From Amphibacillus jilinensis Y1 (GTDB lineage: Bacteria > Bacillota > Bacilli > Bacillales > Amphibacillaceae), in assembly GCF_000306965.1 (NCBI RefSeq), contig NZ_JH976436.1:226057-290056 (forward strand): a stretch of 64,000 nucleotides of DNA, given 5' to 3'. A model generated the notes under the pieces. The model saw only the letters and a list, made by a program, of their open reading frames with translations, ran no database searches and was not told the DNA's origin. Below are positions 50,897 to 60,727 of this stretch, piece after piece. Position numbers and translations under genes: made by a program. Numbering within the stretch: the first letter of the stretch is position 1; every line of letters starts with the position of its first letter.

Positions 50897-53800
50897 TTAG
50901 ACTTTAGATGATTCATCATTCATTTTCTTTCTCCAAATGCCATACATTAACATCGTAATACCAAGAACTAGTAATATTATGCTAATCAGTATAATATTGT
51001 AATACGATGTCGCTGTATTTGGAAGCGTCTCTTCCATTCCAGAGGTTTCTGAAGGGTTTGAACCAGATGGTCGATTCTTTTCCACAGTTCCGGACACCGC
51101 TCCAGATTCAGAGCCTCCTTCTTCCTTCACATCTTTTTCTGGTATTTCTTCTTCCTCTGTAACATCTATCGTTTCAAGCGTGAGCGTTCGCTGACTTGTG
51201 TTACCCAGCGGATCAACAGCAATCAGTTTGTAAGTATAGGACATGTCCTCTCTCAAGCCTTCATCGACGTATTCCTTGGCATCACCATTCAAGGTATCTA
51301 TACGGGTGCCATCCCGTTCGATGTGATAGGCGGTGATACCGGAGGCATCTGACGCGTCAAAGTTTAACGTGACACGATCGGTGTTGGCCACCGCATCAAA
51401 GGTGTGAATGTCCGGTCCCTCAGTGTCTTCGAACACACCATATGTTGAAAAGTGTGAGACGTTAATGGTCATGGTCTGATTCGCTGCATCCACCTCACCG
51501 CCTCTGTACGCCCATACTGGCGATTCATCTGATTCGTTCAAATAATACACCCCGATCTGATGCTCACTCACATGTTCATCATACGCCATGGTCAATGTGA
51601 ACGGATCGGAATCATCTGGCGCATCACCACTGCCATAGTCAAAGGTGAACGTCAGCACCGGTCCTGCTTGATTTAAGCCATGGCTGTTATCTTCATTAAC
51701 GTCATATGTTTCAACACGGACGGATGTATGCTCTGGCAAGTCGCTTGGCATCGTGATAACCACTTCACGCTCTAAACCGTGAATGCGATAGGTCAATCTA
51801 CCTATGATATCTCGACGCTCCCCAGTATTTATAGTCGGATAATCGACAGCGAACATAACCTTTTCTTCAAGCGGACCATAGGAGACGGTGATCTCCACAT
51901 CCCCTCGGTCATGAAAACTGATGTAACCCTCGCCATCAACCGTTGCAATAGTGCCATCACTACTTTCATAGTGCATGGAATAGGTGATATCCGCTGTGAT
52001 ATGGTCAGCATAGATCGGTTCGGCTACAAGTGCCACCGTCTCACCGATAGCCACATCACGGGTATGCTCATCAATGTCTAAACCGAGAATGTCTACAACA
52101 TGGATCGTACGTTCTTGCACCGTGGTATTACCAGCATCATCGGTCACTGTATAAGTAATTGTGTATTCACCCGGTGTATCTGGATCAACGCTTCCGTTTA
52201 CCTGAACGGCATCGGTCAGATCCATCGTCTCCCCTTCACGCTCATCAAATGCAGTATAGCCGGGTTCATCATATCTGGTTCCAACCTCCATCACGATCTC
52301 TTTTGCACCTGCAAGTGCAAGGGCGGGTGGGGTTTGATCAATTTGGATCGGTCCAAAAACCGCTTCAACAACCTCGCCATCACCATTGGTTATGCGAACG
52401 TGCAAATCTAAGGCACCATCGCCTTCAATGCTATCCATGACCGCAAGCCGCTCCCCGTTCCATCCTGATTGCCAGTCGCTAACGCTTTCTCCTTGGGGAA
52501 CAAACGCATATTCATACGTATCGTCTTCATGACCGTCTACAGTAACATCGACATACAAATCCTGAGTAAACCACACTTCATCCAATGAGCTATCTTGCAA
52601 TAGGTTATTACCTTCGTGGTCTTGCAGCTCAAAGTCTATATTATTTGGTAGTGGATATCGCGTTTGTTGATCAACTACCGATGCCTCACTTGCGCCACTG
52701 GCGTTCACCGCCACTAAGCTATAGTTATATGTTGTGCCAGGGTCTAGCCCGATATCTTCATATGATGTCGATGTGCCTCTATACACTTGCTCACCATCAC
52801 GAACGAGGATATATTCTTCAGCAAACGAGACACTGTTCCAAGATAGTGACACTTCGGTTTCTCCGATACTGTCTACACTTATACTAGGCGTACTCGGTAC
52901 AGGGGGCATAATAGTGATTTCCACAGATGCCTCACCGACTGCTCCGTATTCAGTTTCAACGTGTAATTCGATAGCCAATGATTGTGGGGTCGATGTGTAA
53001 TCGGATATGTCCAATGTCTCATTCGTGCTTGCTTCTGAGCCATTGACTATCCAAACCACCTGTTCAATATTGGCAATCGGGTGATTATAATTAGCTTCTA
53101 ATTGTCCGATTTGCTCATAATTAAGTGATAACTCGTTGCCAACTTCTTCCTCATCATACATGATCGTGACATCAGGTTTAGCATCCACAGCAAAGAAGGT
53201 ATACCCTCGGTTGTTAGCGTAGTCTTCTGTTGTAGACCCGTCCCATCCGTATAGGTTGAGAGGCATAGCGTTGTCCCGGAATACATTAGAGCCAAAATCC
53301 ACCGCATCATTAAGAATGGTGACTGATGTCAGGTTGTTCTCTTGAAAAGCATAATTCCCAATATTCGTTACGCTGTCAGGAATAGTGACGGATTCAAGGC
53401 TGTTCTCCCTAAAAGAACTTTGCCTAATTTCTGTCACACTGTCAGGGATTTCTATCGATTTTAGGTTATTTCTATAAAAAACGCTCCCCCCAATAACTGT
53501 TACACTATCAGGGATGTCTACCGATGTCAGGTTGTTAGATGAAAAAGCAGCATTTCCAATCTCTGTAACGCTACTAGGAATCGTTAATGATTCTAAGTTA
53601 TTATTTTGAAAAGCACTCGCTCCAATAGTCGTTACACTATCAGGAATTATTAAAGATTCTAAGCTGTTGTTAACAAAAGCACTACCGATAATTTCCTTCA
53701 ACCCATCGGGTAGGACCAATGATCTTATCTCATTATCCATAAATGCTCTCAAACCAATAGCGGTTACATTATCCGGAATTTCTACTGACTCTAGCTCATT

Positions 53801-54115
53801 ATCCATAAAAGCATAACTTCCGATATATTCTAGAGAATCGGGAAGCGTTAACGTTTTGATTGAAAGACTTTTAAATGCACTGTTAAGATAATCGCCATCC
53901 CTTATACTCGTCACCGTCAATCCATTTAATTCGGAGGGAATGACAATATCTCCGCCCTCAGAACCGTTATACCCGGTAATCGCCGCTGTCCCATCCCCGT
54001 TGTCGATGTATTCAAAATTATGATCAATGGCATCCACTGTCACCTTTGGGATCATTAATCCCAGTAACGCAATAATCACCATGATCGCAATCGTCGAGTG
54101 TCCTTTAAATTTCAT
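50897..54115 (-). CDS. Leucine-rich-repeat cell-wall-anchored surface protein (LPNTA)
   Basis: A 1072-residue secreted protein. After a signal peptide come about ten 23-residue BspA-type leucine-rich repeats (pattern LESVTIPDSVTNIGNYAFQENN, roughly residues 60-290), a fibronectin type III domain (ETEVSLSWNSVSFAEEYILV), a DUF5011-type Ig-like domain (MEVGTRYDEPGYTAFDEREG, GEYTITYTVTDDAGNTT), a second type III-like domain (VTLNFDASDASGITAYHIER) and a sorting signal: LPNTA, hydrophobic span, KK tail. LPNTA is the form read by class C/D sortases. It probably binds host or biofilm material. ATG 54115 is preferred (AAGGGG, 7 nt). An insertion element lies just upstream. Confidence 0.88.
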   Translation of the reverse strand: MKFKGHSTIAIMVIIALLGLMIPKVTVDAIDHNFEYIDNGDGTAAITGYNGSEGGDIVIPSELNGLTVTSIRDGDYLNSAFKSLSIKTLTLPDSLEYIGSYAFMDNELESVEIPDNVTAIGLRAFMDNEIRSLVLPDGLKEIIGSAFVNNSLESLIIPDSVTTIGASAFQNNNLESLTIPSSVTEIGNAAFSSNNLTSVDIPDSVTVIGGSVFYRNNLKSIEIPDSVTEIRQSSFRENSLESVTIPDSVTNIGNYAFQENNLTSVTILNDAVDFGSNVFRDNAMPLNLYGWDGSTTEDYANNRGYTFFAVDAKPDVTIMYDEEEVGNELSLNYEQIGQLEANYNHPIANIEQVVWIVNGSEASTNETLDISDYTSTPQSLAIELHVETEYGAVGEASVEITIMPPVPSTPSISVDSIGETEVSLSWNSVSFAEEYILVRDGEQVYRGTSTSYEDIGLDPGTTYNYSLVAVNASGASEASVVDQQTRYPLPNNIDFELQDHEGNNLLQDSSLDEVWFTQDLYVDVTVDGHEDDTYEYAFVPQGESVSDWQSGWNGERLAVMDSIEGDGALDLHVRITNGDGEVVEAVFGPIQIDQTPPALALAGAKEIVMEVGTRYDEPGYTAFDEREGETMDLTDAVQVNGSVDPDTPGEYTITYTVTDDAGNTTVQERTIHVVDILGLDIDEHTRDVAIGETVALVAEPIYADHITADITYSMHYESSDGTIATVDGEGYISFHDRGDVEITVSYGPLEEKVMFAVDYPTINTGERRDIIGRLTYRIHGLEREVVITMPSDLPEHTSVRVETYDVNEDNSHGLNQAGPVLTFTFDYGSGDAPDDSDPFTLTMAYDEHVSEHQIGVYYLNESDESPVWAYRGGEVDAANQTMTINVSHFSTYGVFEDTEGPDIHTFDAVANTDRVTLNFDASDASGITAYHIERDGTRIDTLNGDAKEYVDEGLREDMSYTYKLIAVDPLGNTSQRTLTLETIDVTEEEEIPEKDVKEEGGSESGAVSGTVEKNRPSGSNPSETSGMEETLPNTATSYYNIILISIILLVLGITMLMYGIWRKKMNDESSKV

Positions 54116-54139
54116 CACTTTTCCCCTTTCTCTTGAATC

Positions 54140-55690
54140 AATTTCATAATTCATCTTTTTAAAAATTTAAAGACCTACAGAATTTTAGTGATATCGTTTT
54201 AAAAAGTTTTTTTAAGCAACTTGTTGCTGATTTAACACTAAATTCACACGATCACTTGCTAATTTTGATGCATTATAAACAAGCGTGACGATGTCAAAAT
54301 GAACTTTTGCTCGTTTTCCAGTTCGATAACGCACATTGTCCAGTTGAAAATATTCCTTTAGATAACCATTGACGCGTTCTACTGCTGAGCGGCGCTTTGA
54401 TATATGTTTCCACGCTTTTGACCCACGAGCTGGGGCTGTATATTTTCGGAGATCTGTCGTGATTTTTACTTTATAAACCTTTTGGCAAATACTTTCGTTA
54501 GCTAAAGGACAGTCGCTACATTCTTTTGGTCTTGTGTATTTCAACGTTTCATACTTGGCATAAAAACTATCATAACGATAGGAATGTTCCCTAAAACAGG
54601 TTGGGGCAAAGTGTTTATCAAACCCAATGGGTTCTGCTTCATTTTTCTTATTATAAGCAATGACAGATTGGTTTCCCATTCGATGAACTTGAACATAAAT
54701 AGGGGCGTAGTCATATCCTGCATCCATTGTCTGGTAGGTCAAAAAAGGCAAGGATAGGCATTCATCCACTCCCTTTAATAAAGGAATAGCTGCTTTTCCA
54801 TCATTGAGACTGCCAGAAGAAAAAAGAGACTGTAAAATGTACTGACTGGATGTTCCAACAGCTAAGTGACCTTTGTAGCCGTACCAAAAGACATTTTTTC
54901 CTTCGCTGTTCTTTTTCACACCCCATTTAGGGTCTTGAGGAACTTCCGAACGTAACTCATGTAAAGGAACATCCAACTGAGCTTCTATTTTCTTTTCGTA
55001 AAGGGGAAGTTTTGCTTCCTTTTCTGCTTGTTCCATCAGCCATTGTTCTCGCTCGTCTTTTGGTTTGCGCCCGCGCTTGTTAGGCTCTGCTTTTGGCTTT
55101 TCTTCTTTTGGTGGTGCTTGATCACGTGCTTCAAAATGGGTGGCGTCAATAGCGACGGTGTCATCCATAATAAAGCCTTCAGCAATGGCTTGAAGAACAA
55201 CTTTCTCTTGTGACTTCTCTAACACATCAGAGGCACTCAGTTTCGTTATAAGTCGTGAATAGGCAGCTTCAGAGGGAGTGTTGTCAGACACAAGAAACCC
55301 ACAATTCAACTTAAATAGAACGTCATCATTCAGACGTTTGATCAGGTCCTTCATCGTCGGAATGCGCTCAACGATTCGTACAAACATAGAAATAATCATC
55401 GCCGCATAATTCAACGCTACGGGTGCACCAAGTCGGGATTTTTTGTTTATTTCATGGTAGATAGCATCCAAATCTATTGCTGAAATAATGGCTTCATAAC
55501 GTTGGGTAGGTTCCATCTCGTATAATTCTTGGATGCCAAATAAGTTTTGTTGTCGTATAATGGTCATAAGGGGTACTCCTCCAGTCTTTTTTTGGTTGTC
55601 TCTCAACTACCATTATACAAGATTTGGGGAGGTACTTCCTTTTTTATCTCTCAAACTCGTTGGGGCTCAAGGACTCTGAATTATGAAATT
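54140..55690 (-). mobile_element. IS1182-like insertion sequence
   Basis: About 1.55 kb. A 14-bp inverted repeat, AATTTCATAATTCA at 54140-54153 and its complement at 55677-55690, brackets one transposase gene. I propose these as the ends; no clear target duplication flanks them, so the ends may be slightly different. It sits about 25 bp before the surface-protein ribosome site and probably separated that gene from its own promoter. Confidence 0.65.
54212..55567 (-). CDS. IS1182-family transposase
   Basis: A 451-residue DDE transposase. The N-terminal region (GAPVALNYAAMIISMFVRIV) and DDTVAIDATHFEARDQAPPK, with the first catalytic Asp, and YQTMDAGYDYAPIYVQVHRM with the second, are typical; a proline/lysine-rich insert (EEKPKAEPNKRGRKPKDERE) separates them, and a CxxC cluster (ECSDCPLANESICQ) precedes the final KRRSAVERVNGYLKEYF with the catalytic Glu. 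ATG 55567 has GGAGGAG upstream. The frame is intact, so the element may still be active. Confidence 0.9.
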   Translation of the reverse strand: MTIIRQQNLFGIQELYEMEPTQRYEAIISAIDLDAIYHEINKKSRLGAPVALNYAAMIISMFVRIVERIPTMKDLIKRLNDDVLFKLNCGFLVSDNTPSEAAYSRLITKLSASDVLEKSQEKVVLQAIAEGFIMDDTVAIDATHFEARDQAPPKEEKPKAEPNKRGRKPKDEREQWLMEQAEKEAKLPLYEKKIEAQLDVPLHELRSEVPQDPKWGVKKNSEGKNVFWYGYKGHLAVGTSSQYILQSLFSSGSLNDGKAAIPLLKGVDECLSLPFLTYQTMDAGYDYAPIYVQVHRMGNQSVIAYNKKNEAEPIGFDKHFAPTCFREHSYRYDSFYAKYETLKYTRPKECSDCPLANESICQKVYKVKITTDLRKYTAPARGSKAWKHISKRRSAVERVNGYLKEYFQLDNVRYRTGKRAKVHFDIVTLVYNASKLASDRVNLVLNQQQVA

Positions 55691-55719
55691 CACTCTATTA
55701 AATAAAAATAAAATTTCTG

Positions 55720-56313
55720 TTATTTTAAAAGATTCATTATTGCTTTTGTCATATCATCCGGATCAACCTGATTGCCGCACATATGGTAATGAATGATAGC
55801 ACCTGTGATGATATCGTAACACCGGACAGCCAATCTATTAGCATCCGCCCCCGACGCTATCCAACCTTTCTGTTGCATCCCCTGAATAATACGTGAGACA
55901 TCTTTAATCCATTTTTGATGATAGCCATGAAAAAATGCTTGGACTTTTTCATCATGTCGATTTTGTATATAGAAATCATAAAACACCAATGTCCAAGTCG
56001 AAGCGATATAGCGATTCAATACTGCACGACTCCAATAACTGATGGTGCTTTCAAAATCAGATCCAATAATTTCAAGCTCATCCTCGGTGTGATCTTCTTT
56101 AAAAAAGAAACCTTGATCGCTTAGAAGGTGAAAAAAGAAATCCTGTTTGTTTTTAAAATGCACGTAAAACGCACCTTTGGTATAACCTGCTTCATTAGTA
56201 ATATCTTCAAGTCTAGTCGACGCATAGCCATTCTCACAAAATACTTTCATTCCTGCATTTAATAGATTCTGATAAGTTTTTTCTCGTTTTAGTTGGAATT
56301 TATTCTTTTTCAC
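55720..56313 (-). CDS. TetR-family transcriptional regulator
   Basis: A 197-residue TetR/AcrR protein with helix-turn-helix GYASTRLEDITNEAGYTKGA and FYVHFKNKQDFFFHLL. GTG 56313 is chosen because AAGGAAGG is 8 nt upstream; GTG 56322 lies too close to it. The ligand domain is not diagnostic. An inverted repeat directly upstream is a likely self-operator. The genes it controls besides itself are not obvious: neighbours are an IS element and the Wadjet operon. Confidence 0.88.
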   Translation of the reverse strand: MKKNKFQLKREKTYQNLLNAGMKVFCENGYASTRLEDITNEAGYTKGAFYVHFKNKQDFFFHLLSDQGFFFKEDHTEDELEIIGSDFESTISYWSRAVLNRYIASTWTLVFYDFYIQNRHDEKVQAFFHGYHQKWIKDVSRIIQGMQQKGWIASGADANRLAVRCYDIITGAIIHYHMCGNQVDPDDMTKAIMNLLK

Positions 56314-56336
56314 TGCCTCCACCTTCCTTTAATTAA

Positions 56337-56354
56337 ATACTAACCGATTAGTAT
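56337..56354. promoter_or_regulatory. Probable TetR-family operator
   Basis: ATACTAACCGATTAGTAT: arms ATACTAA/TTAGTAT around 4 bp, immediately before the TetR ribosome site. It implies autoregulation. The rest of 56355-56754 shows no gene or strong signal. Confidence 0.65.
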
Positions 56355-56754
56355 GTATTTAGCAAGCTACTTATTGTTTATTGCATACTGTAGCCATCGG
56401 CATTTAATTTAGGTTCTAAATCAAGTGTTGAGGATGAGCTACACGCTTGCTTCAACATTCGACTTAAACCCATTATTATTGCTCAACTAAGTGTGGTTAT
56501 TCAAATATCTTAGGTGAGGAACTCTATTTCGTTTTGAATCATTCAACTTACCAAGATTTCTTTAGACAATAGTAGCTAACCTACAATTCTACCACTATTA
56601 TTTGTAGAGACCTCACCATCGATAAGTCCATTGTATGAATCATCATGAACAATTCGGTCAAGGACGCCTTAAATCACTATTTTTAAACAAGGGCAAAAAC
56701 CATCCTTTTTTTAACATTTTTATCAGATAAATAAGATAAGAGTTCTTCCCGCTT

Positions 56755-58047
56755 TTATCTAGAATTCTTTTTGCCAATTTCACGCCTCAAATCAGAGACC
56801 ATCTGATCCACCAGTGCTTCTTGATAACCCGCTTTTTTCTTGATCTCCATAGCTGACACAACTGGTGCTAATGCTATATTTGCAATTGAAGCCAATTTAT
56901 TCATTCTTTCTGGAGGTAAGTCGACGTCAGCCTGAGACCGTTTGTAAGAAGCTTCATCCATATTCCACAACCTCGCATTTTCTGGATAGCGCTCCATTAA
57001 TCTCGCCGCCATACTCAATCCTTCCGGGTCAAAATCCCCTGCATAATACAACTCGCAACCATTTTCCACTAACCGATCCATTAATAATAAAGCAGCTAAT
57101 TTAAACTGACCATGGGTACAGATTATTGGCGCATACGGTACGTCATCTAGGATACTGGAATAGACACCAGAGTTCTCTACAATCCAAACTTTCATAAGTC
57201 CATTTTCTGGATAAACAGAGGTTAACGTGACAAGTTCGCGCAAAGGGGCATTTAATACACTTTCCGTTGAAGTCGCTGCTCGCCACATGGAATGTACTCC
57301 GCGTTTTGTTTCTGCTAGTAAATTAGCACATGTGACATAGTTGGTGATATCATCACGCAAAATGTTGTACTGCAACAGTAAATCATTAATACCTTCACTA
57401 TCTGTTGGGATGAACACTGTCCCTTCTTCCTGTCGATGAACAGCTAATACATGAATCCAGAGCTTCCCTAAGTTCGTGTTGCGGTCAAAAGCATGTGGAT
57501 TACGTATCATTCGCTGACTAAACATAGGGAGTCGCTCTAGCTTTTCAGGTAAAGAGGTGATTGCCACGTTTAGTAGTTCTACTGTTTTATAAAACTCCTG
57601 CTCACTCTTCTCCATCCACCTATAGATCCAGTACGTATCCGCAGATTTGTTCTGCAGATATTGAAACCAGAAATATAAAGCAGGAAAATCATTTTGCAGG
57701 CTTTTCAGAAAGGTTTGTTGTTGTTGATCTTTTAACGCTTTTGCTTCTTTTTTAGAAACAAGTGATTCTCCAAAATACGCCTCTAATAATTCCTGAAGAC
57801 CAATATGCTCAAATTTCGTCCTTTTTAACTGTTGTTCAAACTGATCTAGTGACACTTTCCCTTTCTTCTTCAGTTCACTTTCTGATAATCCAAAATAGAA
57901 CGCAATGTCGGCTAACTCCTCGTCTTTCCAATCAGTGAGTTTAACCGTTCCACCAACTCTTCCAAGTGATTCGTATCTTTTCTTAAAAAGAACGAAGAGG
58001 CGGTGAAATCCTTTACCGCCTCGAAAATAGTCTATTGCTTCTTTCAT
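56755..58047 (-). CDS. jetD: Wadjet JetD-type protein (DUF3323/DUF2399, Toprim-like)
   Basis: A 430-residue protein of the TIGR02679 family, the predicted nuclease of Wadjet systems. The N-terminal DUF3323 part starts EAIDYFRGGKGFHRLFVLFK and RVGGTVKLTDWKDEELADIA. The C-terminal DUF2399 part is Toprim-like: MKVWIVENSGVYSSIL, IICTHGQFKLAALLL and CELYYAGDFDPEGLSMAARL, with acidic residues (ENSG, DFDPEG) expected to bind metal. JetD cleaves plasmid DNA once the JetABC SMC complex has extruded it. It follows the jetC 3' part by 16 bp and is the last gene of the operon. Confidence 0.9.
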   Translation of the reverse strand: MKEAIDYFRGGKGFHRLFVLFKKRYESLGRVGGTVKLTDWKDEELADIAFYFGLSESELKKKGKVSLDQFEQQLKRTKFEHIGLQELLEAYFGESLVSKKEAKALKDQQQQTFLKSLQNDFPALYFWFQYLQNKSADTYWIYRWMEKSEQEFYKTVELLNVAITSLPEKLERLPMFSQRMIRNPHAFDRNTNLGKLWIHVLAVHRQEEGTVFIPTDSEGINDLLLQYNILRDDITNYVTCANLLAETKRGVHSMWRAATSTESVLNAPLRELVTLTSVYPENGLMKVWIVENSGVYSSILDDVPYAPIICTHGQFKLAALLLMDRLVENGCELYYAGDFDPEGLSMAARLMERYPENARLWNMDEASYKRSQADVDLPPERMNKLASIANIALAPVVSAMEIKKKAGYQEALVDQMVSDLRREIGKKNSR

Positions 58048-58063
58048 GATAGAAGGCTCTCCT

Positions 58064-60727
58064 TTACATGAGTGTATTATCTTCTATTTCTTCCTGTGGC
58101 AATTGTAAATCCAATTGCTTGCCATCCCAATGATATCGAATAACACTAACAAAATCAGCATTTTTCGGTCTCACAAGCTCACTAACGGCAAGCTGTGAAA
58201 TCGTATCATAATCACCCCAAAGTACTTGAGAATTCATAATATAATCAAATCCTAATTGCTCGACGACTTCAAACATTTCGCGAATATTATTTTCATCGAC
58301 ACCAGCAAAGGCTTCATCTAGGGAAATGATGTAAGGGGCTTCTTTCTCCGCCTCTTGATAGCGGGAATAACATGCGGTGAACAACGGAATATACATCGCC
58401 ATCGCTTTCTCTCCACCGCTAAACTTATAAAATTGATTGTTCGTCAGATCACGCTTAGACTCACCTTCTCGTTGGAAATACAGGATAAACGAAAACCATT
58501 TCCGATAGTCGAGAACCTCTTTCAATACTTGAAGAAGTGTTTGAATTTCTGTTTTTCCATCCATGAGCTCTTTTGCCTTGGCGATTTTCGAGCGGAAATG
58601 CGTCGTTATTTTTTCTAAATCTTCTTCTTTTAATAAGCGGGCATCCTGCTTTAACAATCGCACCAAATCAATAGTATCTAATTCTGTCTCTGCATCAGCT
58701 GTTCTCGGCTTCCAGCGAATAGAGAACGATAAACCGGAGGACGTATCTCGTGTTGTCATTAGCTTATCCATTTTTTTTGCCCACTGCTCTGCACGACGAA
58801 TGCGAGCGCGAAGTTTTTGACCCACTGATTTGTATAAAATTTCTTCATATAACGCTTTGTCTTGGTCATTTAGGAGGCTTTGTTGCCTGTTTTGGTCTTC
58901 CTCAATTTTGCGTTGCACCGTGTATGGGCTAACCTTTTTACCGAGATAATCCAACTCGATAATTATCCGATTCCCTTTTTGTTTCCATTTCTCGATGTGG
59001 GGAAACTTCTCTTCGTCTGTTTCATCTTCCATCCATGCTGGAATATGAACCGGTGCATTTAGCGTGTGGATCCGATATTCAAGTAGGTTGCTTTGCTGTT
59101 TCAGAAATTCCTGATTTAATTGATTGCTAAGCTTACTCAGATCTTTTTCCTGTAGCAATATGCCATGTTTTTTGGTAACTGCTTTTGCAATTTCTATGAC
59201 TTCCTGTTCTGTTTCTTCTACTTCCCATGCATGGCCCCGTTTTAATTCCGCTTCAAATGAAAGCGCCCATGCCTCGTACATTTTTCCCCAGAATGTAACT
59301 TGATCTCTTTTTGCTTTGATCTCACCTATGGCATATTTTTTATCCGTTTCTTTACTCGGTAAGGTAGTTTTCTTATCAATTAACGCCTCATCAATTTCTT
59401 TTAATTTCTGCTGTACGTGTGCAATTTGTTTCTGAATATCTGTGACACCTTCCCGCTCCATCTGATGCTTTATTTGTTCGATATCCTGACCCAGACGTAC
59501 CGCACGGTCTTGGACAATGTGAATGTCACCTTGCAGCTCATCCATCTCCTCAAACAAGTCTTGTAGCTGATTGCCCAGATCCTTTTCTCTTATCTGCCCA
59601 TGCACATATTGAATATGCTCTTTCTCTAATTTAGATAGATCTTTCTCATATCGTTTAATGACAGTAATTGCATCCCCGTAAGCTGGTAAAGTAGCCGCGA
59701 TATTATACAATCTAGTCTGTTGATCTAGCTTACTCTTCACTTTCGAAAGTTGATCATGGATATCCCTTAGCTGTTCGGATAATGTCTGCATCCGTGCTTT
59801 ATGCTGTTTCATGTTAAAACGGGCTTTCGCTATTTCATCAAAGCTTGCTTGCAGGTCGTTGTCACAAGGGAAATGCGCGAGTTTGTCCTCAGCAGCTTTA
59901 ATTGTTGTCTCCAAGTTTTCAATCGATTGAGTGATTTGCGTATGCTGTTGCTTTAGCTCCTCTATTTCCGTCTGCAATCGCTCTATCTGTTCTTGTTTAA
60001 ACCGTTTCCGCGCGGTTCGACCTATATAGCGGATCGTCTCTACAGGAACAGCATGTCCTTTTAGTAAGCCAAGTTGATAATCTCCATTTTCACTAATAGA
60101 GAATGTAGAAGAGCTATCTTCAGTGATGGCCATACTGCGTAACACTTCATCAATACGACTGGCTGATACATTTGATTCCACTTCTACATCAGGTCTTAAA
60201 AAGTCAGCCATTGTGTAGCCCATAATGCTCGGTTCTGGAAGTAAAATCCGGTCGTGCTGGATGTAAATTTCTTCCGAAGTAATGAGGGCGTCTAACAAAC
60301 CACTATCAATCATCGCCGCTTCGATACGCTTTTGCACCTCTGGGTCCACGTCATCTTGAAATTCAACTGCCGAATAAAACGGGAGGAATGACACATTTTT
60401 GTCACGTAGCTTTTGACGTGCTTCTTTAGTGAATAGATCCATTGCAGGCTCTGGATCTTTCTTTTCTTTCCATTCCTGCAGTTCTCTTTCCTTCTCTTTC
60501 AATTGATCTTCTAGTAAATCGCGCTCTACTTTCCATTTGGTCAAGTTTTCACCTTGCTGTTGCTGGTAACGGAAAACTACTTCCCGAAATGGGCTCTTTA
60601 CTCTATCATAGTCATGGACTTCATAAAGCGCTTGTAGGGAACGAGATGCTTCTTGAAATGCTGCTTCCTCAACCGTCAGCCACTCCTTCTCCTCAGCCCA
60701 CTGATGAATTTCGTTAATTTTAATCAA
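58064..60727 (-). CDS. jetC: Wadjet JetC SMC-like ATPase, C-terminal part
   Basis: The C-terminal two thirds of a TIGR02680-type SMC ATPase (887 codons). It is mostly coiled coil and ends with the ATPase head: signature FSGGEKAMAMYIPLFTACYS near residue 765 and Walker B YIISLDEAFAGVDENNIREM near 797. TTG 60727 is proposed as the start because AGAAAGGA lies 6 nt upstream; TTG 60733 is too near. The upstream in-frame stop (TAG 60742-60740) shows it is not continuous with the N-terminal part. The two reading frames overlap by 8 bp. Confidence 0.85.
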   Translation of the reverse strand: MIKINEIHQWAEEKEWLTVEEAAFQEASRSLQALYEVHDYDRVKSPFREVVFRYQQQQGENLTKWKVERDLLEDQLKEKERELQEWKEKKDPEPAMDLFTKEARQKLRDKNVSFLPFYSAVEFQDDVDPEVQKRIEAAMIDSGLLDALITSEEIYIQHDRILLPEPSIMGYTMADFLRPDVEVESNVSASRIDEVLRSMAITEDSSSTFSISENGDYQLGLLKGHAVPVETIRYIGRTARKRFKQEQIERLQTEIEELKQQHTQITQSIENLETTIKAAEDKLAHFPCDNDLQASFDEIAKARFNMKQHKARMQTLSEQLRDIHDQLSKVKSKLDQQTRLYNIAATLPAYGDAITVIKRYEKDLSKLEKEHIQYVHGQIREKDLGNQLQDLFEEMDELQGDIHIVQDRAVRLGQDIEQIKHQMEREGVTDIQKQIAHVQQKLKEIDEALIDKKTTLPSKETDKKYAIGEIKAKRDQVTFWGKMYEAWALSFEAELKRGHAWEVEETEQEVIEIAKAVTKKHGILLQEKDLSKLSNQLNQEFLKQQSNLLEYRIHTLNAPVHIPAWMEDETDEEKFPHIEKWKQKGNRIIIELDYLGKKVSPYTVQRKIEEDQNRQQSLLNDQDKALYEEILYKSVGQKLRARIRRAEQWAKKMDKLMTTRDTSSGLSFSIRWKPRTADAETELDTIDLVRLLKQDARLLKEEDLEKITTHFRSKIAKAKELMDGKTEIQTLLQVLKEVLDYRKWFSFILYFQREGESKRDLTNNQFYKFSGGEKAMAMYIPLFTACYSRYQEAEKEAPYIISLDEAFAGVDENNIREMFEVVEQLGFDYIMNSQVLWGDYDTISQLAVSELVRPKNADFVSVIRYHWDGKQLDLQLPQEEIEDNTLM

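Noticed and set aside
52100-53000. Forward-strand frames of 88-103 codons inside the surface-protein gene
   Set aside because: They are shadows of the long reverse-strand gene, with no ribosome sites.
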